Source: an uncultured Opitutaceae bacterium (lineage in GTDB: Bacteria > Verrucomicrobiota > Verrucomicrobiia > Opitutales > Opitutaceae). From it: a stretch of DNA of 59,792 bases. The notes under the pieces were generated by a model. That model was not told where the DNA came from, made no database searches, and saw only the letters and a list, made by a program, of their open reading frames with translations. Shown here in pieces: positions 43,392-52,000 of this stretch. Each line of letters starts with the position of its first letter. Within the stretch, counting starts at the first letter, position 1. The DNA is taken from contig CAIYUN010000040.1 of assembly GCA_903929355.1 (NCBI GenBank), positions 1 to 59,792 on the forward strand. Direction: 5' to 3'. The position numbers were made by a program, and so were the translations under genes.

Positions 43392-44504
43392 TTAGCGCCA
43401 GTTGGCGAGAAAGGTTTCGAGGTCCGCCAGCGCCGGGCTTTGCCCGGTGCGGACGTAATGGCCGCTGGTGGAGACGCCGAGCGCAAGGCATGACTCGGGC
43501 GGGAGGCCGAGCAACTGACCGGTGGTGAAGCCGGCGTTGAAATGGTCTCCCGCCCCCGTGGTGATGAGCGGGTGTTCGGCCACGGGTCCGGGCACCCACC
43601 AGGTGCCGTCGGCGGTCGCGCACGCGGCGCATTCGCGGGGGTGGACCACGACGGTGGCGACCGCGAGCTTCGCGCGGATGGCGGCCGTCATTTCCCGCAG
43701 GCCGGCCTCGGTGTCGGGCGCGGGCGGCAGGCCCAGCGCGGCAGCCACCTGCCGGGCCTCCTTGAGATTGAGGCCCAGCGTGACGCGCCCAAACCGGCCA
43801 AAGCTCGCCATGGTCGCCAACGCGGTGCGGAGATCGTCGGCGGAGCGTTTCTCCGGGTCGGCCAGATCGAAGAAAAAAATCCGACCGGCCAGGGCCGGTA
43901 CGCGCGGCAGGACGTTCGTGGCGAACTCGGCCAGGATCGCCGTCATGTGCGGGAGCATGGTCCAGTTGACCAGGGCGACCAGGTCGGTGGCGGCGAGGGC
44001 GTCGCGGCAGGCGTCGGGGCCGCCGAGACCGGCAATGATGGCGGCGGGCGTCACCTCGTCGAGGCTGCGCATCATCCCGAGCATGCATTTGCCGTCGTCG
44101 CACTCGACGGCGATGGTGTGGGCGGCATCCGCGACCGAAACCACCCGGGCGCGCCGGGCCAGTTCGGCAAACACCGGGTGCACCGTGCCGCGCCCCAGCG
44201 CGCCGACATAGGTGACGCTCGCGCCTTGGGCGAGGAGGGCGTTGGCGAGGATGGGACCGTTGCCCCCCAGCTTGTCGAGGCGCGGATAAAGCTCGATGTT
44301 GGTGCTGTGCCCCGCGGCGCCGACGATGCGGCGGCCGAAGTCGGCCAGGCTGGCAAAGGGCTTGAACTGGTCGCCCTGGCCCGAGCGTTGCGCGACGGGT
44401 GCGACAATGGTGTCCACAAAGCCGTCGAAGCCGACGAAGGCGCGGCGGGCGGCGGGATGGGCGAGGGCGGATCGGAGGTCCTGGAGGGCGCGGGAGCGGA
44501 ACAT
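43392..44504 (-). CDS. PfkB family carbohydrate/nucleoside kinase
   Basis: A 370-aa ribokinase-like protein. FVGFDGFVDTIVAPV near the start, YPRLDKLGGNGPILANALLAQGASVTYVGALG and the catalytic HPLITTGAGDHFNAGFTTGQL (Asp base in GAGDHF) define the family. The substrate is unclear; the long N-terminal part and KLGGNG suggest a sugar rather than a nucleoside. Start ATG at 44504. Confidence 0.88.
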   Translation of the reverse strand: MFRSRALQDLRSALAHPAARRAFVGFDGFVDTIVAPVAQRSGQGDQFKPFASLADFGRRIVGAAGHSTNIELYPRLDKLGGNGPILANALLAQGASVTYVGALGRGTVHPVFAELARRARVVSVADAAHTIAVECDDGKCMLGMMRSLDEVTPAAIIAGLGGPDACRDALAATDLVALVNWTMLPHMTAILAEFATNVLPRVPALAGRIFFFDLADPEKRSADDLRTALATMASFGRFGRVTLGLNLKEARQVAAALGLPPAPDTEAGLREMTAAIRAKLAVATVVVHPRECAACATADGTWWVPGPVAEHPLITTGAGDHFNAGFTTGQLLGLPPESCLALGVSTSGHYVRTGQSPALADLETFLANWR

Positions 44505-44634
44505 GAGGGGAGGCGCAACCGATAAAGTGTCGGCGCGGAGTGGCAAACAGAATTCCTCCGGCCCGGGCGGTGTTTTCCGTTGAACGCGCGCGCGAAACCG
44601 GCCAACCCTTTCAGCGCACCGTCCGTGCGCCACC

Positions 44635-45318
44635 ATGCCGCCCATTCTCGCCGTCAATGTCATCCATCTTTACTCCATCACCGACATCGTCGGCCAGGTG
44701 ATTGTCGCCGGCCTCGGGATTGTCAGCCTGGTCGCGTGGACGATCATGTTCGGGAAATTTTTTGAGCTGCGCCGGCTGCGCGAGCTGAACCACGCCTATG
44801 AACGGAGCCTGCGCGGGGAAAGCGGGCTGCTCAACCTGGGGGAGTCCTACCGCAGTCGCCGCACGATCCCCTACGGGGACCTCTTTGCGGACGCGGTCGA
44901 GGCCTACTGGCGCGCGGCCTCCATCGGCAAGGAGCGGGGCAGCGACACTTCGCGCTTTCGCCTGGAGCACACGGAGAACGCGCTCCAGCGCGCGCTCGCC
45001 CGCCAGATCCTGCGCTACGAATCGAGCATGATTTTCCTGGCCAGCATCGTGTCGGGCGCGCCCTTTCTCGGGCTGCTCGGCACGGTGTGGGGGGTGCTGG
45101 TGGCCTTTGATGGGGTCGCGGGGGAAACCTCGACCAACATCCAGACGCTCGCACCCGGGGTGTCGGCCGCCTTGATGACGACCACCGCGGGCCTGCTGGT
45201 GGCGATCCCGTCGGTGTTCGGTTACAACATCCTGCTCGCGAGCACCAAGCAGCTGATCACGGAGCTGGAGAACTACGCCAGCTCGCTCGCCGACCGGATC
45301 GAGCTGGAATCGGAATAG
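44635..45318 (+). CDS. exbB: ExbB/TolQ-type proton channel protein
   Basis: A 227-aa protein with three membrane helices (about 15-40, 130-160, 175-200). APFLGLLGTVWGVLVAFDGVAG and LAPGVSAALMTTTAGLLVAIPSVFGYN are diagnostic. With ExbD and TonB downstream it energises outer-membrane transport; a TolQ role is the alternative. The operon is interrupted after this gene by a four-helix-bundle cassette. Confidence 0.92.
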   Translation: MPPILAVNVIHLYSITDIVGQVIVAGLGIVSLVAWTIMFGKFFELRRLRELNHAYERSLRGESGLLNLGESYRSRRTIPYGDLFADAVEAYWRAASIGKERGSDTSRFRLEHTENALQRALARQILRYESSMIFLASIVSGAPFLGLLGTVWGVLVAFDGVAGETSTNIQTLAPGVSAALMTTTAGLLVAIPSVFGYNILLASTKQLITELENYASSLADRIELESE

Positions 45319-45331
45319 AGCGGAGGATTTC

Positions 45332-45359
45332 TTAATGGTTATTGCTTAATGCTTATTGG
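45332..45359 (+). repeat. Left inverted repeat of the four-helix-bundle cassette
   Basis: Four 7-bp units (TTAATGG, TTATTGC, TTAATGC, TTATTGG) begin 13 bp after the exbB stop and end 3 bp before the cassette gene. About 24 of 28 positions match the reverse complement of 45748-45775. Confidence 0.88.
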
Positions 45360-45362
45360 GCC

Positions 45363-45746
45363 ATGTCAGAAAAAGAGAAACCCAAACTGACTCCGGAGGC
45401 GCTGGAGGAGCGATTGATTGATTTCGCCGTGCGGATTATCGCGCTGGCGAACCGCCTGAGCGTGACCATGGCTGGCAAGCACATAGCCGGGCAGATCGTG
45501 CGCTCAGGGACTTCACCCGCCCCCAATTATTCCGAATCACGTTCCGCCGAGAGCCGCGCGGATTTCATTCATAAACTTAGGGTCGCGCTTAAGGAACTCA
45601 ACGAAACCCATGTCTGGCTGCGTATCATTGCGAAGGCCGGCTTGTTGAAGCCGGTTTTGCTCACGGGCCTCGTGAACGAATGTGACGAACTGAAGCGTAT
45701 CATTGGCGCATCGCTCCAAACCGCCCGCTTGCGCTCCGGCAAATAA
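45363..45746 (+). CDS. Four-helix-bundle protein (S23 / 23S rRNA intervening-sequence protein family)
   Basis: A 127-aa helical protein. LIDFAVRIIALANRLSVTMAGKHIAGQIVRSGTSPAPNYSE and RAESRADFIHKLRVALKELNETHVWLRIIAKAGL are the family hallmarks (key parts QIVRSGTS and ALKELNET). The family is found inside 23S rRNA intervening sequences and as scattered free genes; its function is unknown, and a related protein (Avd) assists a diversity-generating retroelement. Here it is inserted between exbB and exbD, bounded by inverted repeats of 7-bp units. No reverse transcriptase is nearby. Confidence 0.87.
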   Translation: MSEKEKPKLTPEALEERLIDFAVRIIALANRLSVTMAGKHIAGQIVRSGTSPAPNYSESRSAESRADFIHKLRVALKELNETHVWLRIIAKAGLLKPVLLTGLVNECDELKRIIGASLQTARLRSGK

Positions 45747-45747
45747 T

Positions 45748-45775
45748 CAAATAAGCGTTAACCAATAACCCTTAA
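45748..45775 (-). repeat. Right inverted repeat of the four-helix-bundle cassette
   Basis: On the minus strand it reads TTAAGGGTTATTGG then TTAACGCTTATT, inverted to the left copy and again built of 7-bp units. It begins 1 bp after the stop of the cassette gene; the unit pattern runs on to 45780, 17 bp before exbD. Confidence 0.88.
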
Positions 45776-45796
45776 CCAATTCCCCCCCCCCCTCCT

Positions 45797-46237
45797 GTGG
45801 CCCGAAACTTCCGCCGTTCCCGCCAGTTGCATCCCATTGCGGAGCTGAACGTGACCAACCTCATCGACCTGGGGTTCACGCTGTTGATCATCTTCATGAT
45901 CGCCACACCGCTCATCAACCATGAGCAATCCATCCCCATCAATTTGCCGAACGAGTCGAAAAGCCCGCAGACCCAGCCCGATCCCAAGACCACTTTCCAG
46001 ACCGTTGCGATCGACAAACAGGGCCGCTACTATTTCGGCGATGGGAGCACGGCTGTCACCTTCGCCCAACTGCAATCCCAGTTGCACACCCTGGCCGCGC
46101 TGCCGGAGACGAAGCGGCCCGTGGTCCGTATCCGTGCAGACCTCTCACTGCAATGGCAGCAGGTGGTGAAACTCATGGATGAGCTGAAGAAAAATCAGCT
46201 TTCCAAAATCACCTTTGACACTCAGACTTCGGGCTAG
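45797..46237 (+). CDS. exbD: ExbD/TolR-type protein
   Basis: A 146-aa protein with one N-terminal membrane helix. ELNVTNLIDLGFTLLIIFMIATP contains the conserved Asp that carries protons, and the periplasmic domain holds VAIDKQGRYYFGD and VRIRADLSLQWQQVVKLMDEL. GTG start at 45797 directly after a C-rich stretch. Forms a complex with ExbB and TonB. Confidence 0.92.
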   Translation: MARNFRRSRQLHPIAELNVTNLIDLGFTLLIIFMIATPLINHEQSIPINLPNESKSPQTQPDPKTTFQTVAIDKQGRYYFGDGSTAVTFAQLQSQLHTLAALPETKRPVVRIRADLSLQWQQVVKLMDELKKNQLSKITFDTQTSG

Positions 46238-46274
46238 GCGGCATGGCTCCGCCAAACTTGAACATCCCATCGCC

Positions 46275-47081
46275 ATGACCGCCCGATCACCCGGCGCCCT
46301 TTTCCTCTCGACCCTCCTCCATGGGGCGGCTGCGACCTTGATCTTGGCGTTCACCTGGTTCGCGCAAAAGAGCGTCCGCGAGCGGCCGCAGATTTTCGAG
46401 CTCGTGGTCGGCCCGGGTAGTAATTACGCCGCGACCGTCGCCCCCGCCAGCCAGGCTTCGGCGGCTAATCCGCTCGTCAAGTCCCTCGACCGGGCCGAAA
46501 CCAGAACCGAACAGCGTGTGCTGAAGCAAGCGGCGGTGGAGGCGGCCAACGAGCAGAAGCTCGCCGCCCAGGCGGCGGCAGCGGCCGCGAAAAACGCCCT
46601 TCCGGACAAAACGACTCCGGCTCCGGCCAAGACCAGGGTCACCGCGTCCACTGTCTCCAAGACGGGACCGGCCTCGCCGACCAAAACTTCGCCCCTCAAA
46701 TACCATCAGATTGACACCCAGGCCCTGGTTAATGGCGTCAACGCCCCCCCGTCGACCAACCACGGCGAAGGTGCGAACGGCACGGCGCTCAGCCGCGCTC
46801 TGGCCGACGAGGCGGAGGCCTATCTGGCCATGCTCCGCCAACGCGTGCGCGAGGCGTTTCAGGCACCCGACGGGGTGAGCGACAGCCTGCAGGCGGAAGT
46901 GGTGTTTATGCTCAACACCAGCGGGAGCGTGACCGGTGTCCGCATCAGCACGTCGTCGGGCAATCCGGCCTTTGACCGCGCGGTCCTGGCCGCCTTCCGC
47001 GCCATGCCCTCGCTCCCGCCCCCCCCTTCCGGCCATGCGGGAAGCTACTCTCTCGTCTTCAAAGTCCACGACGAGGCGTGA
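46275..47081 (+). CDS. tonB: TonB family energy-transducing protein
   Basis: A 268-aa protein: an N-terminal membrane anchor (LFLSTLLHGAAATLILAFTWFA), an Ala/Lys/Pro-rich periplasmic spacer (about residues 60-150) and a TonB C-terminal domain (VREAFQAPDGVSDSLQAEVVFMLNTSGSVTGVRISTSSGNPAFDRAVLAAF). It completes the exbB-exbD-tonB unit. TolA is the alternative, but the TonB_C fold with GxVxxVxIxxSSG fits better. Start ATG at 46275. Confidence 0.87.
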   Translation: MTARSPGALFLSTLLHGAAATLILAFTWFAQKSVRERPQIFELVVGPGSNYAATVAPASQASAANPLVKSLDRAETRTEQRVLKQAAVEAANEQKLAAQAAAAAAKNALPDKTTPAPAKTRVTASTVSKTGPASPTKTSPLKYHQIDTQALVNGVNAPPSTNHGEGANGTALSRALADEAEAYLAMLRQRVREAFQAPDGVSDSLQAEVVFMLNTSGSVTGVRISTSSGNPAFDRAVLAAFRAMPSLPPPPSGHAGSYSLVFKVHDEA

Positions 47082-47202
47082 GGATGGAGCAGGGATGACC
47101 CGGATGGTACCGGCGCCCACCGATCAATTTCCCGATCTGCCTAAAAAAACGGCTTGCCTTCGTGTCCGAAACCCCGATTTTTTGACCTTCTGGCTTGGTC
47201 AC

Positions 47203-47278
47203 GGGCTCTTAGCTCAGTTGGTAGAGCGCCTCAATGGCATTGAGGAGGTCAGCGGTTCGAACCCGCTAGGGTCCACCA
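47203..47278 (+). tRNA. tRNA-Ala (anticodon GGC)
   Basis: A 76-nt cloverleaf. Acceptor GGGCTCT pairs with AGGGTCC, the anticodon stem CCTCA/TGAGG encloses ATGGCAT (anticodon GGC), the T-arm reads AGCGG-TTCGAAC-CCGCT, and CCA is encoded. Confidence 0.96.
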
Positions 47279-47371
47279 AGCACCGGGCAAAACCCGGGTT
47301 AGAGGGTTGGGTCATCCGTGGTTTCCACTGGTATTTTGCACCAACGGGCATAGCTTCCGTCCACTGTCATC

Positions 47372-47944
47372 ATGCCCATTTACGAGTATTACTGTCAGGC
47401 GAACCACAGGATTTATCAGTTCTACGCGAAGACCCTGGCCCAGGGCCGCATCGTGCCGCGCTGTCCGGACAATCCCAAGTTTGCGCTGGAGAAAATGGTG
47501 TCCCGCTTTGCCGTCACCGGTCGGGGTGGGGAACAGCAGCCAGAAGCCGGCGGCCAGATGGCTGAGGGCGGCACGGGCGATGTCGCCGAAGACGTGCGGA
47601 TGGAGGCGGCCATGGGGGTGATGGAGCGGGAGTTTTCCCAGGTGGATGAAAACGACCCCCGGGCGATGGGCCGGATGATGCGCCGCATGACAGAGCTGAC
47701 GGGCGAGAAGATCCCCGCTGACATGGAGGAGGTCGTCCGTAAGCTCGAAGAAGGCGCTGATCCCGACTCTTTGGAAGATGAATTGGGTGGGGCCGATGGC
47801 GCTGAGGGGGGAGACCCGGACGATCCCTACGGCGGTGGCCCGGGCGGACCTCCGCCACGGCCAGACCCGAGGGAGCCACGCCAACGGCTCAAGGCGCGGC
47901 GGGGCCCGCCGATGCGCGACCCCAAACTTTACGATTACGAGTGA
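47372..47944 (+). CDS. FmdB-type zinc-ribbon protein
   Basis: A 190-aa protein starting MPIYEYYCQANHRIYQFYAKT, the FmdB family start, with a second cysteine in VPRCPDNPKF. Only two cysteines are evident, where canonical zinc ribbons have four. A Met/Glu-rich helical middle (MGRMMRRMTELTGEKIPADMEEVVRKLEEG) and a Gly/Pro tail follow. FmdB proteins were linked to regulation of amide use, but most members have unknown roles. Lies after tRNA-Ala. Confidence 0.8.
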   Translation: MPIYEYYCQANHRIYQFYAKTLAQGRIVPRCPDNPKFALEKMVSRFAVTGRGGEQQPEAGGQMAEGGTGDVAEDVRMEAAMGVMEREFSQVDENDPRAMGRMMRRMTELTGEKIPADMEEVVRKLEEGADPDSLEDELGGADGAEGGDPDDPYGGGPGGPPPRPDPREPRQRLKARRGPPMRDPKLYDYE

Positions 47945-48005
47945 GAGGGCGGTGGCTCATCCTTGCGTGTTCCGAACCACGTCGAGGGTTTGCCCGCCTC
48001 AAGCT

Positions 48006-48023
48006 GCAGGCTGGGAAGCCTGC
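48006..48023 (-). repeat. Palindromic hairpin at the 3' end of the protease gene
   Basis: GCAGGCT and AGCCTGC pair around GGGA, one base past the stop codon of the minus-strand protease gene. No T-tract follows, so it looks like a REP-type palindrome or an mRNA 3'-end stabiliser rather than a classic terminator. Confidence 0.6.
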
Positions 48024-48024
48024 C

Positions 48025-48945
48025 TTACTTGACCGTTCCCGGCACCAGTGCCGGGTCGTCGCAGAGCTTGAAGGAGAGACTGCACGCGGGGTCGTTGCGC
48101 GGGTTCGGTGGGAGAGGGGGTTCGGCCACTGCGGGCGGGCCTGATCCCCGCCGCAACTGGTCCTCCCAAATCGTGCGTGCAACCCAGGCAGGATCCGGCC
48201 GCACGCTGATCTGGATGCGAGCCTGCTCCCGGTCGAGGCCGACCCGGGAATTTACGCCCAACAACCTGCCTCCGGCCGTGACCAGCGGGCTGCCGCTGTC
48301 GCCCTTCCGGATCGGCAGGTCGCTCACAATGACTCGTGCACCGGTCGACATCGCAGCCAGGCGGCCGAGGTGGCCGGCCAGACAGGTGGCCTCGTAAGCG
48401 CGCTGCTGGAGCCCGAGATCGTAGGGGGCGGTGCAGCCCACGGAAAAAGCGGTCGCGCCGGGCCGGAACTCGCCGGGGCGGGCCCAGGCAAAGACCGCAG
48501 GCAGGCGGGCATCCACCTGCAGGATGGCAAAATCGAGCGCCTTCTCCGGGTCAAACTGCCGGGCGACCACCCGCGGCACCGCGATCCGGGCGGAGTGGCC
48601 GTCGAAATAGATGAGATAGTTGATGGTGTCGCTCACGCAGTGCGCGGCGGTGATAAAATAGCCGTCGGCCTCGATGGCGGCTGCGTGACCGTAATCACCG
48701 GCGGCGGTGGGGCGGAAAAAAACGGTGAGGGTCTGACCGTCCGAGCGGGCCGCCAGCGCGTAGGCCCCGCTGAGGATAACGGCGGTGCGGCTCTGGAGAT
48801 AAAACTCCGCGGGCTGGCCGGCGATGGTGCTGGTGGCGTAATTCTTAAACGACGCGGTGCGCTCTTCGTCGGTGCTGGCCACATAGCTCTCGCAGCCGGC
48901 CAGAAGCAGCACGGCGGCAAGGAGGGCCAGACGGATGGAGTTCAC
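48025..48945 (-). CDS. Trypsin-like serine protease lipoprotein
   Basis: A 306-aa protein. The N-terminus ends LLLAGCESY (lipobox, Cys18), so it should be lipid-anchored. The triad is His in FITAAHCVSD, Asp in EKALDFAILQV and Ser in RKGDSGSPLVTAGGRLLGVN. Possible role in cell-envelope quality control or degradation of external protein; the target is unknown. Ends in a palindromic hairpin. Confidence 0.88.
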   Translation of the reverse strand: MNSIRLALLAAVLLLAGCESYVASTDEERTASFKNYATSTIAGQPAEFYLQSRTAVILSGAYALAARSDGQTLTVFFRPTAAGDYGHAAAIEADGYFITAAHCVSDTINYLIYFDGHSARIAVPRVVARQFDPEKALDFAILQVDARLPAVFAWARPGEFRPGATAFSVGCTAPYDLGLQQRAYEATCLAGHLGRLAAMSTGARVIVSDLPIRKGDSGSPLVTAGGRLLGVNSRVGLDREQARIQISVRPDPAWVARTIWEDQLRRGSGPPAVAEPPLPPNPRNDPACSLSFKLCDDPALVPGTVK

Positions 48946-49031
48946 GGTCCGATCTTGCCACGGCCAACGCGGATGTCACGAATGGAGAAAATCCGGCGGG
49001 GATGCATTAGGTAACAGCATCGACCGGCTCT

Positions 49032-49070
49032 CCGATTCGTCCGCGGACGCCACGGAGTGGCGTCCCGATG
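49032..49070 (-). repeat. REP-like palindrome, left copy
   Basis: Contains a 9-bp stem (GGACGCCAC / GTGGCGTCC) around a 3-base loop and the short palindrome TCCGCGGA. Its reverse complement matches the copy at 52572-52610 in 36 of 39 positions. Confidence 0.85.
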
Positions 49071-49089
49071 CCAAGGCGTCCCGCGTACC

Positions 49090-52000
49090 CTAGACCGCCC
49101 GGAGGTCGAGCGTGAAGGGCTGCTCCGGGCTCTCCGGATCGGGTGGGGGGACGTTGATCAGGCCGGGGGTGTGACCATGCGCGATGAAACGTGCCAGGCG
49201 CCGACTTTCCGCCTCGTAGGAGTTTACCGGGAAGCTGTCGTGGCTGCGGCCACCGGGGTGGGCGACATGGTAGGTGCAACCGCCCAGCGAGCGGCGGTTC
49301 CAGGTGTCCACCAGGTCAAACACCACCGGCGCATGGACGCCGATCGTCGGCTGAAGGCAGTTGGGCGGCTGCCAGGCGCGGTAGCGCACCCCCGCCACGC
49401 CCTCGCCGTTGATTCCGGTCGGGTGCAGGGGAATACGGTGGCCGTTGGCGGTGAGCACAAAGCGGTCGCCCACGAGTCCCTTCGCCTTCACCTGCAAACG
49501 CTCCAGGGAGCTGTCCACGTATCGCACCGTGCCGCCCCCGCCGGCCTCCTCGCCGAGCACGTGCCAGGGCTCCAGCGCGGTGCGCAGCTCGACCTCGATG
49601 TCGCGCACCGCAAACTCCCCGACCCGCGGGTAACGGAACTCAAAATGCGGCGCGAACCACTCCGTCTCAAACGGATAGCCGGCGTCGCGCAGGTCACGGA
49701 CCACGTCGGCAAAATCGGTCTGGCAGAAATGCGGCAGCATCCAACGGTCGTGGATGTCGGCGCCCCAGCGGACGAGGCCGTTGGTGTAGGGCTCGCGCCA
49801 GAACTTGCTCACGAGGCCGCGCAGCAGCAGGTGCTGCGCGAGGCTCATGCGTGCATGCGGGGGCATCTCAAACGCGCGCATCTCGACGAGGCCGAGCCGG
49901 CCCGTGGGTCCGTCGGGGGAGTAGAGCTTGTCGATGCTGAACTCGGACCGGTGGGTGTTGCCGGTGGAGTCGGTGAGGAGGTTGCGGAACAGCCGGTCCA
50001 CGAGCCAGGGCGGGTTTGCGCCGCGCTGGAGCTGGCGGTCCATTTCCCTGAAGGCGATGCCCAGCTCGTAGAGACTGTCGTTGCGCGCCTCGTCGATGCG
50101 CGGGGCCTGCGAGGTTGGGCCGATGAAGAGGCCGGAGAACAGGTAGCTGAGCGACGGGTGGTTCTGCCAGTAGGTGAGCAGCGAGCGCAGCAGGTCGGGC
50201 CGGCGGAGCATCGGCGAGTCACCGGGGGTCTCGCCGCCAAGAATGATGTGGTTGCCGCCGCCGGTGCCGGTATGGCGGCCGTCCACCATGAACTTCTCCG
50301 TGCCGAGCCGTGTCTGCCGCGCCTCCTCGTAGAGCACGGTGGTGCGGGTGACGAGCTCGTCCCAGGACTTGCTCGGGTGCATGTTGACCTCGATGACGCC
50401 GGGGTCGGGGGTGACGGCGAGTTTGTTCAGGCGGGGATCCTTCGGGGGCGTCTCACCCTCGATGATGAGGGGCACGCCCATCCCCGCCGCGGCGGTCTCG
50501 ATGCCGGCGATCAGGTCGAGATAGTCCTCGGCTGCGGTGACCGGCGGCATGAAAACATGCAGGCGGCCCTCGCGGGGTTGCACACAAAGGGCGGTGCGGA
50601 TGACCCCCGGAGCACTCTGACCCGGCGCGGGCCGCTCGTCGGGCATCTCGCCGCGGGCCACCTGGCCGCGGACCTGGTTGCCCGGCTGCTGGCCGGCGAG
50701 CCCGGGCGGTCCGCCGCGCGAGGCCTCGGGCTGGCCCGCCAGGTAGCGTTGATGGGGGAAATCCACCGGCAGCGCGGGCAGTTTTTGCGACGGATCCTGC
50801 GGCCAGATCCACGGATAATCCTTGTCCGCGACCCACGGGATCGAGTCGAGCGGGAGGCGCACGCCCATGGGCGAGTCGCCCGGGAGCAGCCAGAGCGTGT
50901 CGTCGTCGCGCAGAAACCACGAGCCCGAGGCCCAGCCGGGTCGGCCGCCGATCATCGCCCGCTTCAGGGGCAGAGTGTAACCCACCGGCGAGCCGAGACC
51001 TTGCTGGAAAATCTGCGCCAGTCGCTCGCGTTCCAGCTTGTTCTTGAGCTGGGATTTCTCGGGGGTGACATTGGAGGGCAGGCGGCGCTCCTTCCATGTG
51101 TAATAGAAAACGTCCTCGTAGCCGGGCAGGAGGTGTGTCGGGTTGACCCCGATGACCTGCGCGATGCGGGTGGCCAGTTCCTTCGCCTCACGCGCGCCAT
51201 GGCCGTAGTTTTTCGACTCGTCGGCGATGAGCGAGTCGTCCTTCCAAACCGGCACGCCGTCCTTGCGCCAGTAGGCGGCCAGCGCCCAACGGGGCAGGGG
51301 CTCGCCCGGATACCATTTGCCCTGACCGTAGTGGAGCAGCGCCCCGGGTGCGAATTTGGCGCGCAGGCGCTTGATAAGCTCACCGGAAAGGGCGCGTTTT
51401 TTGGGGGAGACGGCGGTGAAGTTCCACTCGGGACCGTCGGGATCGTCCACCGAGATGAAGGTCGGTTCGCCCCCCATCGTGAGGCGCACGTCGTTCTTCA
51501 CCAGGTCGGCGTCAATCGCGTGGCCGAGGGTCTCAATCCTGCCCCACTGGTCGTCGGTGTAGGGCAGCGTGACGCGGGGCGACTCATACACCCGCTGGAC
51601 GGACATCTCGAACTCGAACTTGGTCTCGCACTCGTCGACCCCGCCGGTGATGGGGGCCGCGCTGGACGGCTCGGGCGAGCAGGCGAGGGGGATGTGCCCC
51701 TCGCCGGCGAACAAGCCCGAGGTCGGGTCGAGGCCGACCCAGCCGGCGCCGGGCAGATAGACCTCACACCAGGCGTGCAGGTCGGTGAAGTCCTCCGCCG
51801 CGCCTGACGGGCCGTCGAGCGCCTTCACGTCGGCCCGGAGCTGGATAAGGTAACCTGACACAAAGCGGGCGGCGAGTCCGGCGTGGCGGAGTGTCTGCAC
51901 CATCAGCCAGGCCGAGTCGCGGCAGGAGCCGCTGCCAAGAGTCAGGGTTTGCTCGGGGGTCTGCACCCCCGGCTCCAGTCGGATGACGTATTTGACCAGC

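Noticed and set aside
45363-45746. Diversity-generating retroelement suggested by the Avd-like four-helix protein
   Set aside because: No reverse transcriptase, template repeat or variable-region target lies in the window.
49057-51807. Long plus-strand frame (916 aa) opposite the DUF2126 gene
   Set aside because: No recognisable domain; composition typical of antisense frames in high-GC genes.
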